Assembly: GCA_030378005.1 (NCBI GenBank)
Contig: JAUCGF010000108.1
Span: 1-51,435 of the forward strand
From: Desulfococcaceae bacterium HSG9
GTDB taxonomy: Bacteria; Desulfobacterota; Desulfobacteria; Desulfobacterales; JAUCGF01
Direction: 5' to 3'
Length of the DNA: 51,435 nt
Shown: positions 17,177 to 26,376 of the stretch, piece after piece
How the letters are laid out: every line of letters starts with the position of its first letter
Numbering within the stretch: the first letter of the stretch is position 1
Translations under genes and position numbers: made by a program
The notes under the pieces: model-generated
Database searches by the model: none
What the model saw: only the letters and a program-made list of their open reading frames with translations
Told to the model about the DNA's origin: nothing

Positions 17177-18529
17177 ATGTCTCTTTCTGCCCAAGAAAAA
17201 TTTTCTGTTTCGTTGTATGCGGAGCATCTCGAAGAGGCCTCGTTTCTGTATGAACAACGGTTGAGCCTGTCAGACAACCCGGAGATGACGTGGCTTAATA
17301 TAGAGGATTTCGAGGATCGATTGGAAGCCCATATTGACGGGCTTATGGCAGGCGGCGATCCGGCGATTGCAATGTGCAAGCTTCAGGCCCGGGAAGGCGA
17401 TTTTGGGGAACTTTACGCCGCAGTCCGGGTCTTCTGCCGGCAAAACCGTTTGGATTTGGTAAAGGAAATTCTGAATGAATCAGATGCCCAAGATAAACAA
17501 AGCGTCCAAGCTGTCAGTGATGCTCTCAATCACGAATTACCCGAAAATTGGCATAATGAGTTTATTCGCCTGCTTTCAGAAGGAGATGCCAAGCTTGTTT
17601 CCATTGTAGCGAAACTGATCGGTTATCAGCGTATGTCTGCGAGCGAAGAACTTTTGCTGACCTTGCCAAAAAGCGACCCTGACGCATTGCCCGCCATCTT
17701 ATGGGCTATCGGCCGCATACCGGATTTACAGGATGTTCAATCGCTTTCAAAATATATTCATCACCAGGACGCAAGAATATGTTCCGCTTCGGCGCTGGCA
17801 CTCCTGAGAAGCGGCGAAAAACTGGCTATAAACGACTGCCTGCGTTATGCCGAAACAGATAATTGGCCGCTTTTACCGCTCGGTCTTGGCGGGGGCGCTT
17901 CAGCCGTACCTGTTTTGTTAGAAATCGCATCCGGTGACAAAGTAAGTGCAGACTGCTTGACAGCGCTTGGTTTGCTCGGGGATATTTCAGCAGCGGATAC
18001 ACTTCTTAATTATCTTGACAACACGGAGCTTGCCGAATCTGCGGCGCTGGCGCTGAATCTTATCACCGGCGCGGAACTTTATGAAGAAATCTTCATTCCC
18101 GAAGAGATTGATGAAGACGAGTTATTTGACGAAGAACTTGAAAAATTGAAAAAAGGCGAAAGTCTCTATCCGCCGGGCGAGGAACCCGGAACAACTATCA
18201 GCCGCCTTTCCCAAAAACCGGAAGACTGGTACGATTGGGGGGAAGAAAACGAATCCCTCCTCAGCCCCGGAATCCGCTATCGCAATGGCAAACCTTATTC
18301 ACCTGCCTGCCTGCTGGAAAATCTGACATCTGAAAAGAGCACACGTCAGGTAAGGCAATCAGCTTATGAGGAATTGGTCATCCGTTATGGCCTTGATGTT
18401 CCCTTTGAGACAGATATGTTCGTTGTGTGGCAAAAACAGGCCCTTGCAAAATATGCAGAACAGATTGAAGCAAACCCTGACTATTTTGAAGCGGGTCAAT
18501 GGTATTTTGCAGGGAGATTGATAAGCTAG
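17177..18529 (+). CDS. TIGR02270-type T6SS-associated protein with HEAT-like repeats
   Basis: The 450-aa product (start at 17177) fits the TIGR02270 family, which is found in T6SS loci of myxobacteria, Geobacter and pseudomonads; its role is unknown. The N-terminal block 'YAEHLEEASFLYEQRL' and 'DFEDRLEAHIDGLMAGG' is typical. Residues about 150-340 form alternating helices with HEAT-like 'PAILWAIGRIPDLQDVQSL' and 'ALGLLGDISAADTLLNYL'. The C-terminal third contains 'EDWYDWGEEN' and 'GQWYFAGRLIS'. I choose the ATG at 17177 over upstream in-frame ATGs (17060, 17150) because those lie in the repeat array and lack a ribosome site, whereas aagg (17164-17167) precedes 17177. Confidence 0.7.
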   Translation: MSLSAQEKFSVSLYAEHLEEASFLYEQRLSLSDNPEMTWLNIEDFEDRLEAHIDGLMAGGDPAIAMCKLQAREGDFGELYAAVRVFCRQNRLDLVKEILNESDAQDKQSVQAVSDALNHELPENWHNEFIRLLSEGDAKLVSIVAKLIGYQRMSASEELLLTLPKSDPDALPAILWAIGRIPDLQDVQSLSKYIHHQDARICSASALALLRSGEKLAINDCLRYAETDNWPLLPLGLGGGASAVPVLLEIASGDKVSADCLTALGLLGDISAADTLLNYLDNTELAESAALALNLITGAELYEEIFIPEEIDEDELFDEELEKLKKGESLYPPGEEPGTTISRLSQKPEDWYDWGEENESLLSPGIRYRNGKPYSPACLLENLTSEKSTRQVRQSAYEELVIRYGLDVPFETDMFVVWQKQALAKYAEQIEANPDYFEAGQWYFAGRLIS

Positions 18530-18577
18530 GATTTCATTCAGGTTCAAGATAATAAGGAGGTTTTACCTATTAATAAA

Positions 18578-19084
18578 ATGACAATCAGATTCGTGCATAT
18601 TCGTACTTATCCTTACTGCTTTCTATGTGTTTTATTTTTCATTTTTGCACTGTTTAATGCAGCCCCGACGGCAGCAGCCGAAGAGTCCAGTGCCGATCCG
18701 GATAAACTGGCGGTGATTGAGCTTATCGAAGATGTCTTAGCCCAATCTTTTACGATTCGGCAGGTTGATGATACGCCTAATTTCGGAACTCTTGACATTA
18801 TATATCCCCTATGGCATAAGGGGGAGCCGGCCGAAGCCCGAAGACGCTGGACATTTCACGGCTATCTGACTTATGCGGCCAAATATACAGTTCATACGGT
18901 TTATAGCGAGCAACCCGGTATAATGAAGGCCGAAGGAAAAAAACGCATAACTTTGGCGCGTTTGCTAACGTTTTGGATTTTTCCGCCAGAAATTAAATGG
19001 AATAAATTTGAATTGGGCTTTACTATAAAATGCCGGCGCAAACAATCAGGGGAATGGATCATAATTACGGAAACAAACAGTTAA
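18578..19084 (+). CDS. Exported protein of unknown function in T6SS locus
   Basis: I do not recognise a family. The 168-aa product has an N-terminal hydrophobic stretch (about residues 12-30, 'CFLCVLFFIFALFNAAPTA') ending in an Ala-rich signal-peptidase-like site (AAAEES), so it is probably periplasmic. The mature part is basic and beta-rich. A strong aaggagg (18554-18560) is 17 bases from the annotated ATG but only 8 bases from an in-frame att codon at 18569, so a rare ATT start adding three residues is possible. It lies 16 bases before tssK, which suggests a role with the membrane complex. Confidence 0.6.
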   Translation: MTIRFVHIRTYPYCFLCVLFFIFALFNAAPTAAAEESSADPDKLAVIELIEDVLAQSFTIRQVDDTPNFGTLDIIYPLWHKGEPAEARRRWTFHGYLTYAAKYTVHTVYSEQPGIMKAEGKKRITLARLLTFWIFPPEIKWNKFELGFTIKCRRKQSGEWIIITETNS

Positions 19085-19100
19085 AAGGAGTTTATGCTAT

Positions 19101-20450
19101 ATGAAAGAGCGTCAGGAAGTTTTGTGGTCTGAGGGCATGTTCATGCTGCCTCACCATTTTCAATTTGCCAGTCGCAACCTCGACTTTAAACTACAGCAAG
19201 GCACGAATCACCTATCGCCTTTTAATTGGGGCTTCAAACACCTTGAGATTGATACAGAGGCACTTAAAAATTACCGTTTTGTGATTCGCTCCTGCGAGGT
19301 GATTTTTGGAAATGGCGCTCAATTAAGTATGCCCGGGAATTTGGTCGTACACCCGCGCTCATTTAAATACGCGGGTAGCGGAGACGACGACTTGCTGGAT
19401 ATTTACTTATGTATTCCTGTATGGCGCCCCAACGCACCAAACACTATTAGCACGGATGAGTCGAATGAGGATGAAAGTTTGCTTAGACGGCGCTTTCAGT
19501 CCGAAAATATCGAAATCATGGACGAAAACAGTGGAGCCAATCCTCGCTCAATTCAAGTTAAACGATTGCAGGGAAAATTGTTTTATGAAGAGGAAGACCG
19601 AAGCGGCTATGACAGCATTCAGGTTGCCCGCGTTAAGCTAACTTCCTCCGGTGAGGTCGAGGGACTTGATCCTGATTATATTCCGCCGGTTGTATCGATT
19701 GATTCATGGCCCCCTTTATTGGGTGTGTGCGAAGATATCGCTAATGGCCTGACCATTGCCAATGGTGCGCTGGTGCGCGATTTTACAAATCGGGAGTTCA
19801 CTGAGCTTTTGGAAATGCCCCGCGGGCTGGAAGCGATTATTAAAATGCTGGCCACCAACGGATTTGTCGCCAGTTTAAATCAAATATGCAAAACACCCTA
19901 TCTGCCTCCCTATACAATCTATCTTGAACTGTTGCGACTTGCCTCTACTTTAACACTTTTTAAAGGCAAACGCTCAACAGCGTCATTGCCAGATTACGTG
20001 CATGATGATCTGGGGTTCTGTTTTTTTAAACTTGCCGATATTATTAGCCGCATGATGGATCGTATTGGTGCCAGCACCTTTATGCAAAGGCCGTTTCAAC
20101 ATCGTAACGAACGCTTGGAAGTGGAGATTGAGGAAGACTGGGCCAGTGGTGCCAAACTTATTTATATAGGCGTTGAAGGCGAAGAAAACCTTTCCCACCT
20201 TGATCAAAACGTAATTCGTCTGAAACTCTGCGCGCCTCAAGATGCCAGCGTTATATTACAAAAGCGTTTGGGAGGTATCGGCATGAATCGTTTACGACGT
20301 GTGCCGGCAGCGCTTCCAGATAAAATCGGAACCTATTATTTTCAAGTTAATATGGAAAGCACCTATTGGGAAAACATTGAAAAAGAAAGAATTATGTCTC
20401 TGATCGGCGATGCCCACCCGAATTATTCTTTTACGCTATATGTGGTTTGA
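19101..20450 (+). CDS. tssK: T6SS baseplate-membrane connector TssK (VasE/ImpJ)
   Basis: TssK trimers link the baseplate to the TssJLM membrane complex. The 449-aa product has the signature start 'VLWSEGMFMLPHHFQFASR', in which 'W.EGM...PHHFQ' is diagnostic. Further family blocks are 'LYEELLRLA'-like 'IYLELLRLASTLTLF', 'YVHDDLGFCFFKLADII', and 'GIGMNRLRRVPAALPDKIGT' around residues 393-412, with the C-terminal 'ANYSFTLYVV'-type end. A tssK-tssL-tssM order follows, with a 12-base gap to tssL. Confidence 0.95.
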   Translation: MKERQEVLWSEGMFMLPHHFQFASRNLDFKLQQGTNHLSPFNWGFKHLEIDTEALKNYRFVIRSCEVIFGNGAQLSMPGNLVVHPRSFKYAGSGDDDLLDIYLCIPVWRPNAPNTISTDESNEDESLLRRRFQSENIEIMDENSGANPRSIQVKRLQGKLFYEEEDRSGYDSIQVARVKLTSSGEVEGLDPDYIPPVVSIDSWPPLLGVCEDIANGLTIANGALVRDFTNREFTELLEMPRGLEAIIKMLATNGFVASLNQICKTPYLPPYTIYLELLRLASTLTLFKGKRSTASLPDYVHDDLGFCFFKLADIISRMMDRIGASTFMQRPFQHRNERLEVEIEEDWASGAKLIYIGVEGEENLSHLDQNVIRLKLCAPQDASVILQKRLGGIGMNRLRRVPAALPDKIGTYYFQVNMESTYWENIEKERIMSLIGDAHPNYSFTLYVV

Positions 20451-20462
20451 GAGATTTGGTTT

Positions 20463-21911
20463 ATGAATCTTTATGATGTTTCAAATGATCTGTTTATCTA
20501 TTTAACGGCCTTTCGTTGGCGAGTTGATGCCGGAGTGAATTTACCCATAGAAAGTGTGCAAAAGGATATACTGCAACTTTTCAATGAACAGGAAATCAAA
20601 ATCAGGCAAAACCCTTCTCTGTCCTTAGCATATAATCAAGTTAAATATGCTTTGGTTGTGTTTGCAGATGAGATGATATTGAATTCCAATTGGAAGCATG
20701 GAAACGATTGGTATCAGGCTTTGCTTGAAGAGCACTTTTTTAAAACCAATGTGGGGGGGGATCGTTTCTTTGAATTGTGTGAAGACCTGACGATGGATAC
20801 TCCCGAAGTGGCGGCCATCTATTATCACTGTCTCACCATGGGGCTCAAAGGACGCTATGAAGCCGGAGCGGAGGAGTTGCAACTTGTAAAGCGGGAGCTG
20901 CTGAAAAAAAATCCGAAATTAGCCGCGATGCACAATGAAAAATTAGCGTCTCATTCTTACCAACTCTCCGATGTCCGTAAGCGCCGCAAGTTGCCGGCAA
21001 TTTTAAAAGGGCAACATATTGTGTTTGTCATCATCATTCTACTGGTTGTGTATATCACACTGGACCGTTTCATCATTTGGCACTATCTGACAGCCAATAT
21101 AGATACCGTGCGTAATCAAGCGGCCGTCAGCCTGAAGACCGGCGGTTTCCCGTCAACCAGTTTTCCTTCTGATGTTCTGGCCCGACGGACGGAGACGGAA
21201 GCGATGCCTCACGAATCGGTAGCGGAACTGATGCCTCACGAACCGGTAATGGAAGCGATGCCTTCCGAACAGACAACAGAACCGTTGCCTCCTGAACCGA
21301 CAACAGAACCGGTGCCTCCCGAACCGACAACAGAACCGGTGCCTCCCGAACCGACAACAGAACCGGTGGCTCCCGAACCGACAATGGAACCGGTGCCTCC
21401 TGAACAGACAACAGAATCGGTGCCTCCTGAACAGGCAACGGAATCGGCACCTCCTGAACCGACAACGGAATCAGATGAGCAACTTATTGAGAACGTAAAT
21501 ATTGAGGAGGACGACAGTGGCCTTCAAAAATTGAGCGATGCGTTATCGTTCAGAGATATACTTACTTTACCCGCCAGAGATATACTTTGGCGTATTCTCG
21601 ACTCCATAACGCCTCCACCGCCACCGCCACCGCCGCCGCCGCCGCCACCGTTGGATGGCTATACGATTCAGGTCGGTGCCAGTTTCTCTGAAACTAAATC
21701 CATCAAACTATTTAACAAGTTAAAAGACAAAGGTTATGAACCTTATTTAGTGAAAGACAAAAAATCAAATGGAAGAATTCTATATCTGATACATCTGGAT
21801 TATTTCAAGGTCGGTTCAATAAAGATGGCCAGAAAGGCCGCGAATAAATTTCAAAGAAGGGAAAAAATGAAGGTTTTTGTCACGAATTATATTCCTCCGG
21901 ATTCCGGCTGA
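20463..21911 (+). CDS. tssL: T6SS inner-membrane protein TssL (DotU/IcmH) with C-terminal SPOR domain
   Basis: TssL is a tail-anchored inner-membrane part of the TssJLM complex. The 482-aa product has a cytoplasmic DotU domain (residues 1-170, with 'YALVVFADEMILN', 'FFELCEDL' and 'MGLKGRY') and a single membrane segment at about 183-205 ('IVFVIIILLVVYITLDRFII'). A periplasmic linker follows with seven 9-residue repeats of EPTTEPVPP type (269-331) and a run of 13 prolines (about 384-396). The last 85 residues form a SPOR-like domain ('YTIQVGASFSE', 'LYLIHLDYFKVGSIKMARKA'). Plain TssL proteins have about 220-260 residues; the extension should bind peptidoglycan, probably denuded glycan strands. 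Confidence 0.9.
   Translation: MNLYDVSNDLFIYLTAFRWRVDAGVNLPIESVQKDILQLFNEQEIKIRQNPSLSLAYNQVKYALVVFADEMILNSNWKHGNDWYQALLEEHFFKTNVGGDRFFELCEDLTMDTPEVAAIYYHCLTMGLKGRYEAGAEELQLVKRELLKKNPKLAAMHNEKLASHSYQLSDVRKRRKLPAILKGQHIVFVIIILLVVYITLDRFIIWHYLTANIDTVRNQAAVSLKTGGFPSTSFPSDVLARRTETEAMPHESVAELMPHEPVMEAMPSEQTTEPLPPEPTTEPVPPEPTTEPVPPEPTTEPVAPEPTMEPVPPEQTTESVPPEQATESAPPEPTTESDEQLIENVNIEEDDSGLQKLSDALSFRDILTLPARDILWRILDSITPPPPPPPPPPPPPLDGYTIQVGASFSETKSIKLFNKLKDKGYEPYLVKDKKSNGRILYLIHLDYFKVGSIKMARKAANKFQRREKMKVFVTNYIPPDSG
21267..21473 (+). repeat. 27-bp coding tandem repeat in tssL
   Basis: Seven full 27-bp units and a partial eighth encode EPTTEPVPP and close variants. Units 2-4 are almost identical, so the array is young and may vary in copy number between strains. 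More diverged units precede it (from about 21190). Confidence 0.85.
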
Positions 21912-21978
21912 TAATTCGTTGGAATAGAATGAGGGATGCCTGAATTGCCAATAAACAAACTGATGACAAGTGAAAATC

Positions 21979-22040
21979 AGGAGTGCTGACTTCAGTTTGC
22001 CGCTTTTGGAGCGTTTTGGCCAACTGAAGTCAGCATTCCT
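21979..22040. repeat. Inverted repeat between tssL and tssM
   Basis: Arms of 20 bp with one mismatch (21979-21998, aggagtgctgacttcagttt; 22021-22040) enclose 22 bases. There is no T-run after the hairpin. It is probably another palindromic dispersed repeat, although it could attenuate transcription between tssL and tssM. Confidence 0.6.
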
Positions 22041-22157
22041 GCCCGTCAGCTAATGTTGATACAACACTACCCGATATCTGAATACAGTAGCAGCAGGATG
22101 GGTATATTATTTTTAGAGAAATTCCCTATAACGATTATTTTAAGATGAGTGGTTAAA

Positions 22158-25100
22158 ATGCTTAGAATGCCTAGAATACCCAGTGCTATCGCTATTGCAA
22201 ATAAAGCGGCATCTGCCGGTTCAAAAAAAGCGGCAGATGCCGGTGCGGCGACCAATTTCCGTGTGAAATCATTTTTGAGCATCTTCAAACCACTGCTTTG
22301 GTTGCTTCCATTGGCTTTTGCGGCTTGGTTGATTTATCTTTTTATGCCGGATAATACTCCTATCTGGGGCTATAATATCTACTTAAACCGCTACTGTTTG
22401 ATTATACTGGCTGTCATAACCGGCCTGCTGCTAATCTATGTCATCATCAGACTTGTCAGATATCTGATTGAATCACGAAGGGCTAAAAAGCAGGAAGAAC
22501 AGGTGGGAAAGGCGGAAATGCAGCGTCTGCGGGAAGGTTTTGAAGCACGTTGGGAAGATGCTCACACCTTCTTGAAATCCGCTTCAGTCGGCCCTTATGA
22601 TGTGCCTTGGTATCTGATGATCGGTGGACCGAATATGGCCGCCCAATCTTTGTTAGACATTTCCGCGTTATCTGTTCCCGAAACGGCGGAAACCAAAGCC
22701 TTGGGTTTATCTCCCAATGTTTTGGATCGATGGCTGTTTGCTAATGACGCCATTTTTATCGACACTGCCGGCCGTCAGAACCACGCATCCGGAGATGATG
22801 CCGAAAAGATTGAATGGGAAGTTTTTTTAAAGTTAATGGCTGAGAAAAGACGGCGTTGCCCTATTAATGGTGTGGTCATGCTTATATCCGCTTTTGATCT
22901 GGTGAATGACCCTCAGGAAACGCGGATAGCCAAAGCACAGATGATGCGCAGACACATCCGTTATGTCCAAACCATTCTTAAAGTTCTTACTCCTGTGTAT
23001 TTCGTTGTTATGGGCATGGAAAGGGTTATCGGCTTTACCGATTTTTTTTACGGATTATCAAAAGATGAGCAGAAGCAGATTTGGGGATGGTCGAACCCGC
23101 ATCTGACTGAAACCGTTTTTAACATCCACATGTTTTTTAAAGCGTTTGATGAACTTACCGCTCAATTGAAAAGGCAGCGTATGGTGCGGTTGAGCAAAGA
23201 TATTTCCCCGGAAGTCGCCAACCGCGGAGCCATGTTCCCGGATGAATTTGCATCTATGGCTGAACCGTTAAGCGATTATATCAATACTTTGTTTACTGCA
23301 AATCGCTATGACGCCCCCCCTGTTTTTCGCGGCTTTTACTTCACCGGCGGTAGTGATCCCGGTCAGTTGACGACGCAGCACTACAAACACTACTTGGGTG
23401 ATAATGTACTGGAAGAGCTTTCACGTTCCGTAGAGGTTTACACACCTAAAACGCCGCTGTTTATCAACGATCTTTTCAAAAACAAAATATTTAAGGAATC
23501 CGGTCTGATCACGCGCCCAAGAGCTGTCTTTCGCAAAAACCTGAAAGTAAAATTAGCGGGTGCCTTGATTGTCGGTCTCTTCATTGTCATAGCCGTAATT
23601 TTTATTCGAGATAAAACCGAAAAATCGAATATGGAAGTGAATAAGGTGAAAGCCGATGTACACGCCGCTAAGATTGTGCTTCAGGAAAAAAAAAGAGGGG
23701 GGGATGAGTTGACTCTTTGCCGCAACCTGTCGGAAGAACGCCAACATTTAACTCAAATAGGAATGCTGGACCGCATTTTGGGGATGGGCCGTTTTGAAGC
23801 ATTGGAGAAAGAATTGAGTGTGATTCATCGCTCCGTTTTTCAAGAAACCACCCTTAAAAATATTATTTCCAAAACAGAAACAGCCCTTAATCGCTGGCAT
23901 GGCAAACGCTCCACCGGCGATCCCGCCTTTCATCTTTTTGCTGCCGCCCTTGATGAGTATATCAATTGGACTAACGATAATATGGGCTTAGGCTTAAATC
24001 GCACCATTAATATCCTCCCTTTTTTGGAATTTTTGCAACTCGACCGTGAAATTAAACATCAGTACGATGAGCAGTTTCAAATATATTTAGAAGAAGGCGG
24101 CCGAAGCAGTCGTATCGTCAGCGCATCAGCCAAGGAGAATATCCGTCGAGCGTTAGAAGCCGCCCGCATTTATTTGCGTCCCAGTCTTGAATATCTTTAC
24201 GGTCCCGCTCAAGAACTTACAGATGCCCAGTGGTGGCTGAAACTGGCGTTGCATCTGAAGGAAATCGAAATAAACTATACCGGCCTTTTAAAATTACGAC
24301 CACCAACCGAGACCTCGTTAAAATCTGACGTTACCACCCTTTATTTAAAATTTCGCGGCTATTTGAATCAAATATTGACCGAATGCCACAATATTGACGA
24401 TATGATGCAGGCTGGTCAGTATAATCATGTCCGCTGGATTGATGTACATGCTTTTTATGACAAACTGCTGGCAAGCAGTCGCAATATGAAGGAACTGGAA
24501 CGTCTGGTTGCGAAAGACAGACGGGATGTTACGAGTAACTATCAGGAGAGGGTGATCACACCGATCAAACGTCTGGCACCCGAAATTAATATGTTGATGG
24601 AGTACCCATCACAGGCATGGCTGACAGATGTGTTGGTGAAACAATTCGGGCCGGATGTTATCGGCCTGACGCCTGATTTCGGAATAGGAAGCAAACTCTA
24701 CGGACTGGTGAATCAGGCTGAAAGATACAATGACCTTATTGAACGTATCCAAACGGATTTTACAACATGGCGTTCCCAACTGCCTTTACATATCAGTAGC
24801 CTTGACGGTTACCAGGCACCGATTGAAAGCACGGCTTCAGGTATTGAAAAACATGCCGTATTGCTGCGTATGGACGAGCTTAAAGCAATGTCATCCAAAC
24901 CGGTTCAGGCCGGTAATGCGGAAGAACAAACTGAAAACGAGAGGAAGAAAGAGGAAAGAAGAAAAGATATTGTCGCGTTTTGGCGTATTAACAACCTTGA
25001 TGATATCATGAGAAAGTGGGTGGCAGTTGCCGACCGCGTTAAAATGCATACGGATACGCTCTATTTTAACGAGCTTTTCAACAGGGCCGATTTTCAACAG

Positions 25101-26324
25101 GGAATTCCCAAAGTAAATTCGTGGCCTGAAATCAAAGCGCTGGATATTTTCCGTAAAGGTGACGGTATGAGTCTGGTCATTCCGATTCATAATTTTTTGC
25201 AGAAATGGCTTGACGAGTTGCCTTCATCGTTGCTGGATTTATCCAAAGAAACCGTTGCAATCAGGCCCTATCCGGAGTTACGTGAATTCACCAACAAGCT
25301 TAAAGAAATAATCGTTTTGAAAGATACCTTCCTGCCAAAATTACGCGCTAACGCTATCGATTTTGCCGAATGTGTTCAACTCATGCCTGCGGATACAGGA
25401 ATGGCATGGCAGGAATTAAGGGATTCGGCTTGGACTGCCACAACAGCAGGTAACAAAATAAGTTGGAACAATTTACAGAGTTTCAGCGGTTTCAGACAAT
25501 CGCTGGAGATGGAAAGAGGCGAGGTTGATCAGGTGATTCTGCGCCAATTGGTTGGGCTTGAATCGCATGTTCTGAACACATTTAAAAAAGATTTGATTAA
25601 CTTATACCGTGTCGAAAGAAAACAGTTTTATGATCGCTACAACAAAGTGAATTATGGTTTGAAATTCCCGTTCCGGTTAGACGGACCACAGCTTGATGAT
25701 ATTTCGCTGTTACCTTTCTTTTCCGATGTGAACACCCTTGAACGTCATTTTGAACTTGAACAGGGGATGTATGTACAATCTTCAGATGGGCAAAAAACCC
25801 TTATCGCTCCAATCGCCCAAGGTATTGTCAAGGAGCTTGTTGATCATGAGTGGATGCAATTTTATCAAAACTGTAATAGCCTTGAGCGACTTTTGTTTAA
25901 AAAAGGGATGGCTCGGACTCATAAAGCCGCCACATCCATGAAGCCGGGCGCTGTGGGTTCCTATTTTCATTGGGTGCGTATCCATTTAGGAAACGGGATC
26001 GTCAAAGATATCAGTGTCTATGGCAAACCGCTTGAAGAAACCAATGTGATCGCCGAAGATGTTTCGGTCACCCTGCATGGTCTGGATGCCGCCAGGATGC
26101 CTCAGTCCACCGCGTTTGTCACTCAAGGCGATCATGCCCTTTTACAGATGATCTATCTTTATGGTAAGCCAATGGATGCTGAAAGAATGATTTGGTTGGT
26201 GGATTTGGAAATTCCGTTGAGTATCTCGCCATCTTTTACCGTCAAATTCACCATGCGGTTTCAATTTGAAGAGGGATTGCCGGAATTGCCGATATGGCCC
26301 GGTTTGAATAATGTGCAATCATAG
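22158..26324 (+). CDS. tssM: T6SS inner-membrane protein TssM (IcmF/VasK) with degenerate P-loop
   Basis: TssM spans the inner membrane and periplasm and binds TssJ at the outer membrane. The 1388-aa product has two N-terminal membrane segments (about residues 35-60 and 78-103), a cytoplasmic domain, a third segment at about 460-482 ('AGALIVGLFIVIAVIFI') and a large periplasmic part ending in 'FTVKFTMRFQFEEGLPELPI'. The Walker A site reads 'IGGPNMAAQS' in place of GPPGxGKT/S, so nucleotide binding is doubtful, while 'FIDTAGRQNH' keeps the Walker B-like motif. I choose the ATG at 22158 over an in-frame GTG at 22149; neither has a clear ribosome site. Confidence 0.93.
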   Translation: MLRMPRIPSAIAIANKAASAGSKKAADAGAATNFRVKSFLSIFKPLLWLLPLAFAAWLIYLFMPDNTPIWGYNIYLNRYCLIILAVITGLLLIYVIIRLVRYLIESRRAKKQEEQVGKAEMQRLREGFEARWEDAHTFLKSASVGPYDVPWYLMIGGPNMAAQSLLDISALSVPETAETKALGLSPNVLDRWLFANDAIFIDTAGRQNHASGDDAEKIEWEVFLKLMAEKRRRCPINGVVMLISAFDLVNDPQETRIAKAQMMRRHIRYVQTILKVLTPVYFVVMGMERVIGFTDFFYGLSKDEQKQIWGWSNPHLTETVFNIHMFFKAFDELTAQLKRQRMVRLSKDISPEVANRGAMFPDEFASMAEPLSDYINTLFTANRYDAPPVFRGFYFTGGSDPGQLTTQHYKHYLGDNVLEELSRSVEVYTPKTPLFINDLFKNKIFKESGLITRPRAVFRKNLKVKLAGALIVGLFIVIAVIFIRDKTEKSNMEVNKVKADVHAAKIVLQEKKRGGDELTLCRNLSEERQHLTQIGMLDRILGMGRFEALEKELSVIHRSVFQETTLKNIISKTETALNRWHGKRSTGDPAFHLFAAALDEYINWTNDNMGLGLNRTINILPFLEFLQLDREIKHQYDEQFQIYLEEGGRSSRIVSASAKENIRRALEAARIYLRPSLEYLYGPAQELTDAQWWLKLALHLKEIEINYTGLLKLRPPTETSLKSDVTTLYLKFRGYLNQILTECHNIDDMMQAGQYNHVRWIDVHAFYDKLLASSRNMKELERLVAKDRRDVTSNYQERVITPIKRLAPEINMLMEYPSQAWLTDVLVKQFGPDVIGLTPDFGIGSKLYGLVNQAERYNDLIERIQTDFTTWRSQLPLHISSLDGYQAPIESTASGIEKHAVLLRMDELKAMSSKPVQAGNAEEQTENERKKEERRKDIVAFWRINNLDDIMRKWVAVADRVKMHTDTLYFNELFNRADFQQGIPKVNSWPEIKALDIFRKGDGMSLVIPIHNFLQKWLDELPSSLLDLSKETVAIRPYPELREFTNKLKEIIVLKDTFLPKLRANAIDFAECVQLMPADTGMAWQELRDSAWTATTAGNKISWNNLQSFSGFRQSLEMERGEVDQVILRQLVGLESHVLNTFKKDLINLYRVERKQFYDRYNKVNYGLKFPFRLDGPQLDDISLLPFFSDVNTLERHFELEQGMYVQSSDGQKTLIAPIAQGIVKELVDHEWMQFYQNCNSLERLLFKKGMARTHKAATSMKPGAVGSYFHWVRIHLGNGIVKDISVYGKPLEETNVIAEDVSVTLHGLDAARMPQSTAFVTQGDHALLQMIYLYGKPMDAERMIWLVDLEIPLSISPSFTVKFTMRFQFEEGLPELPIWPGLNNVQS

Positions 26325-26376
26325 ATCGTCAGTCACAAGTTTTAAACCATAACCTAACTCATTGAATTATATTAAT

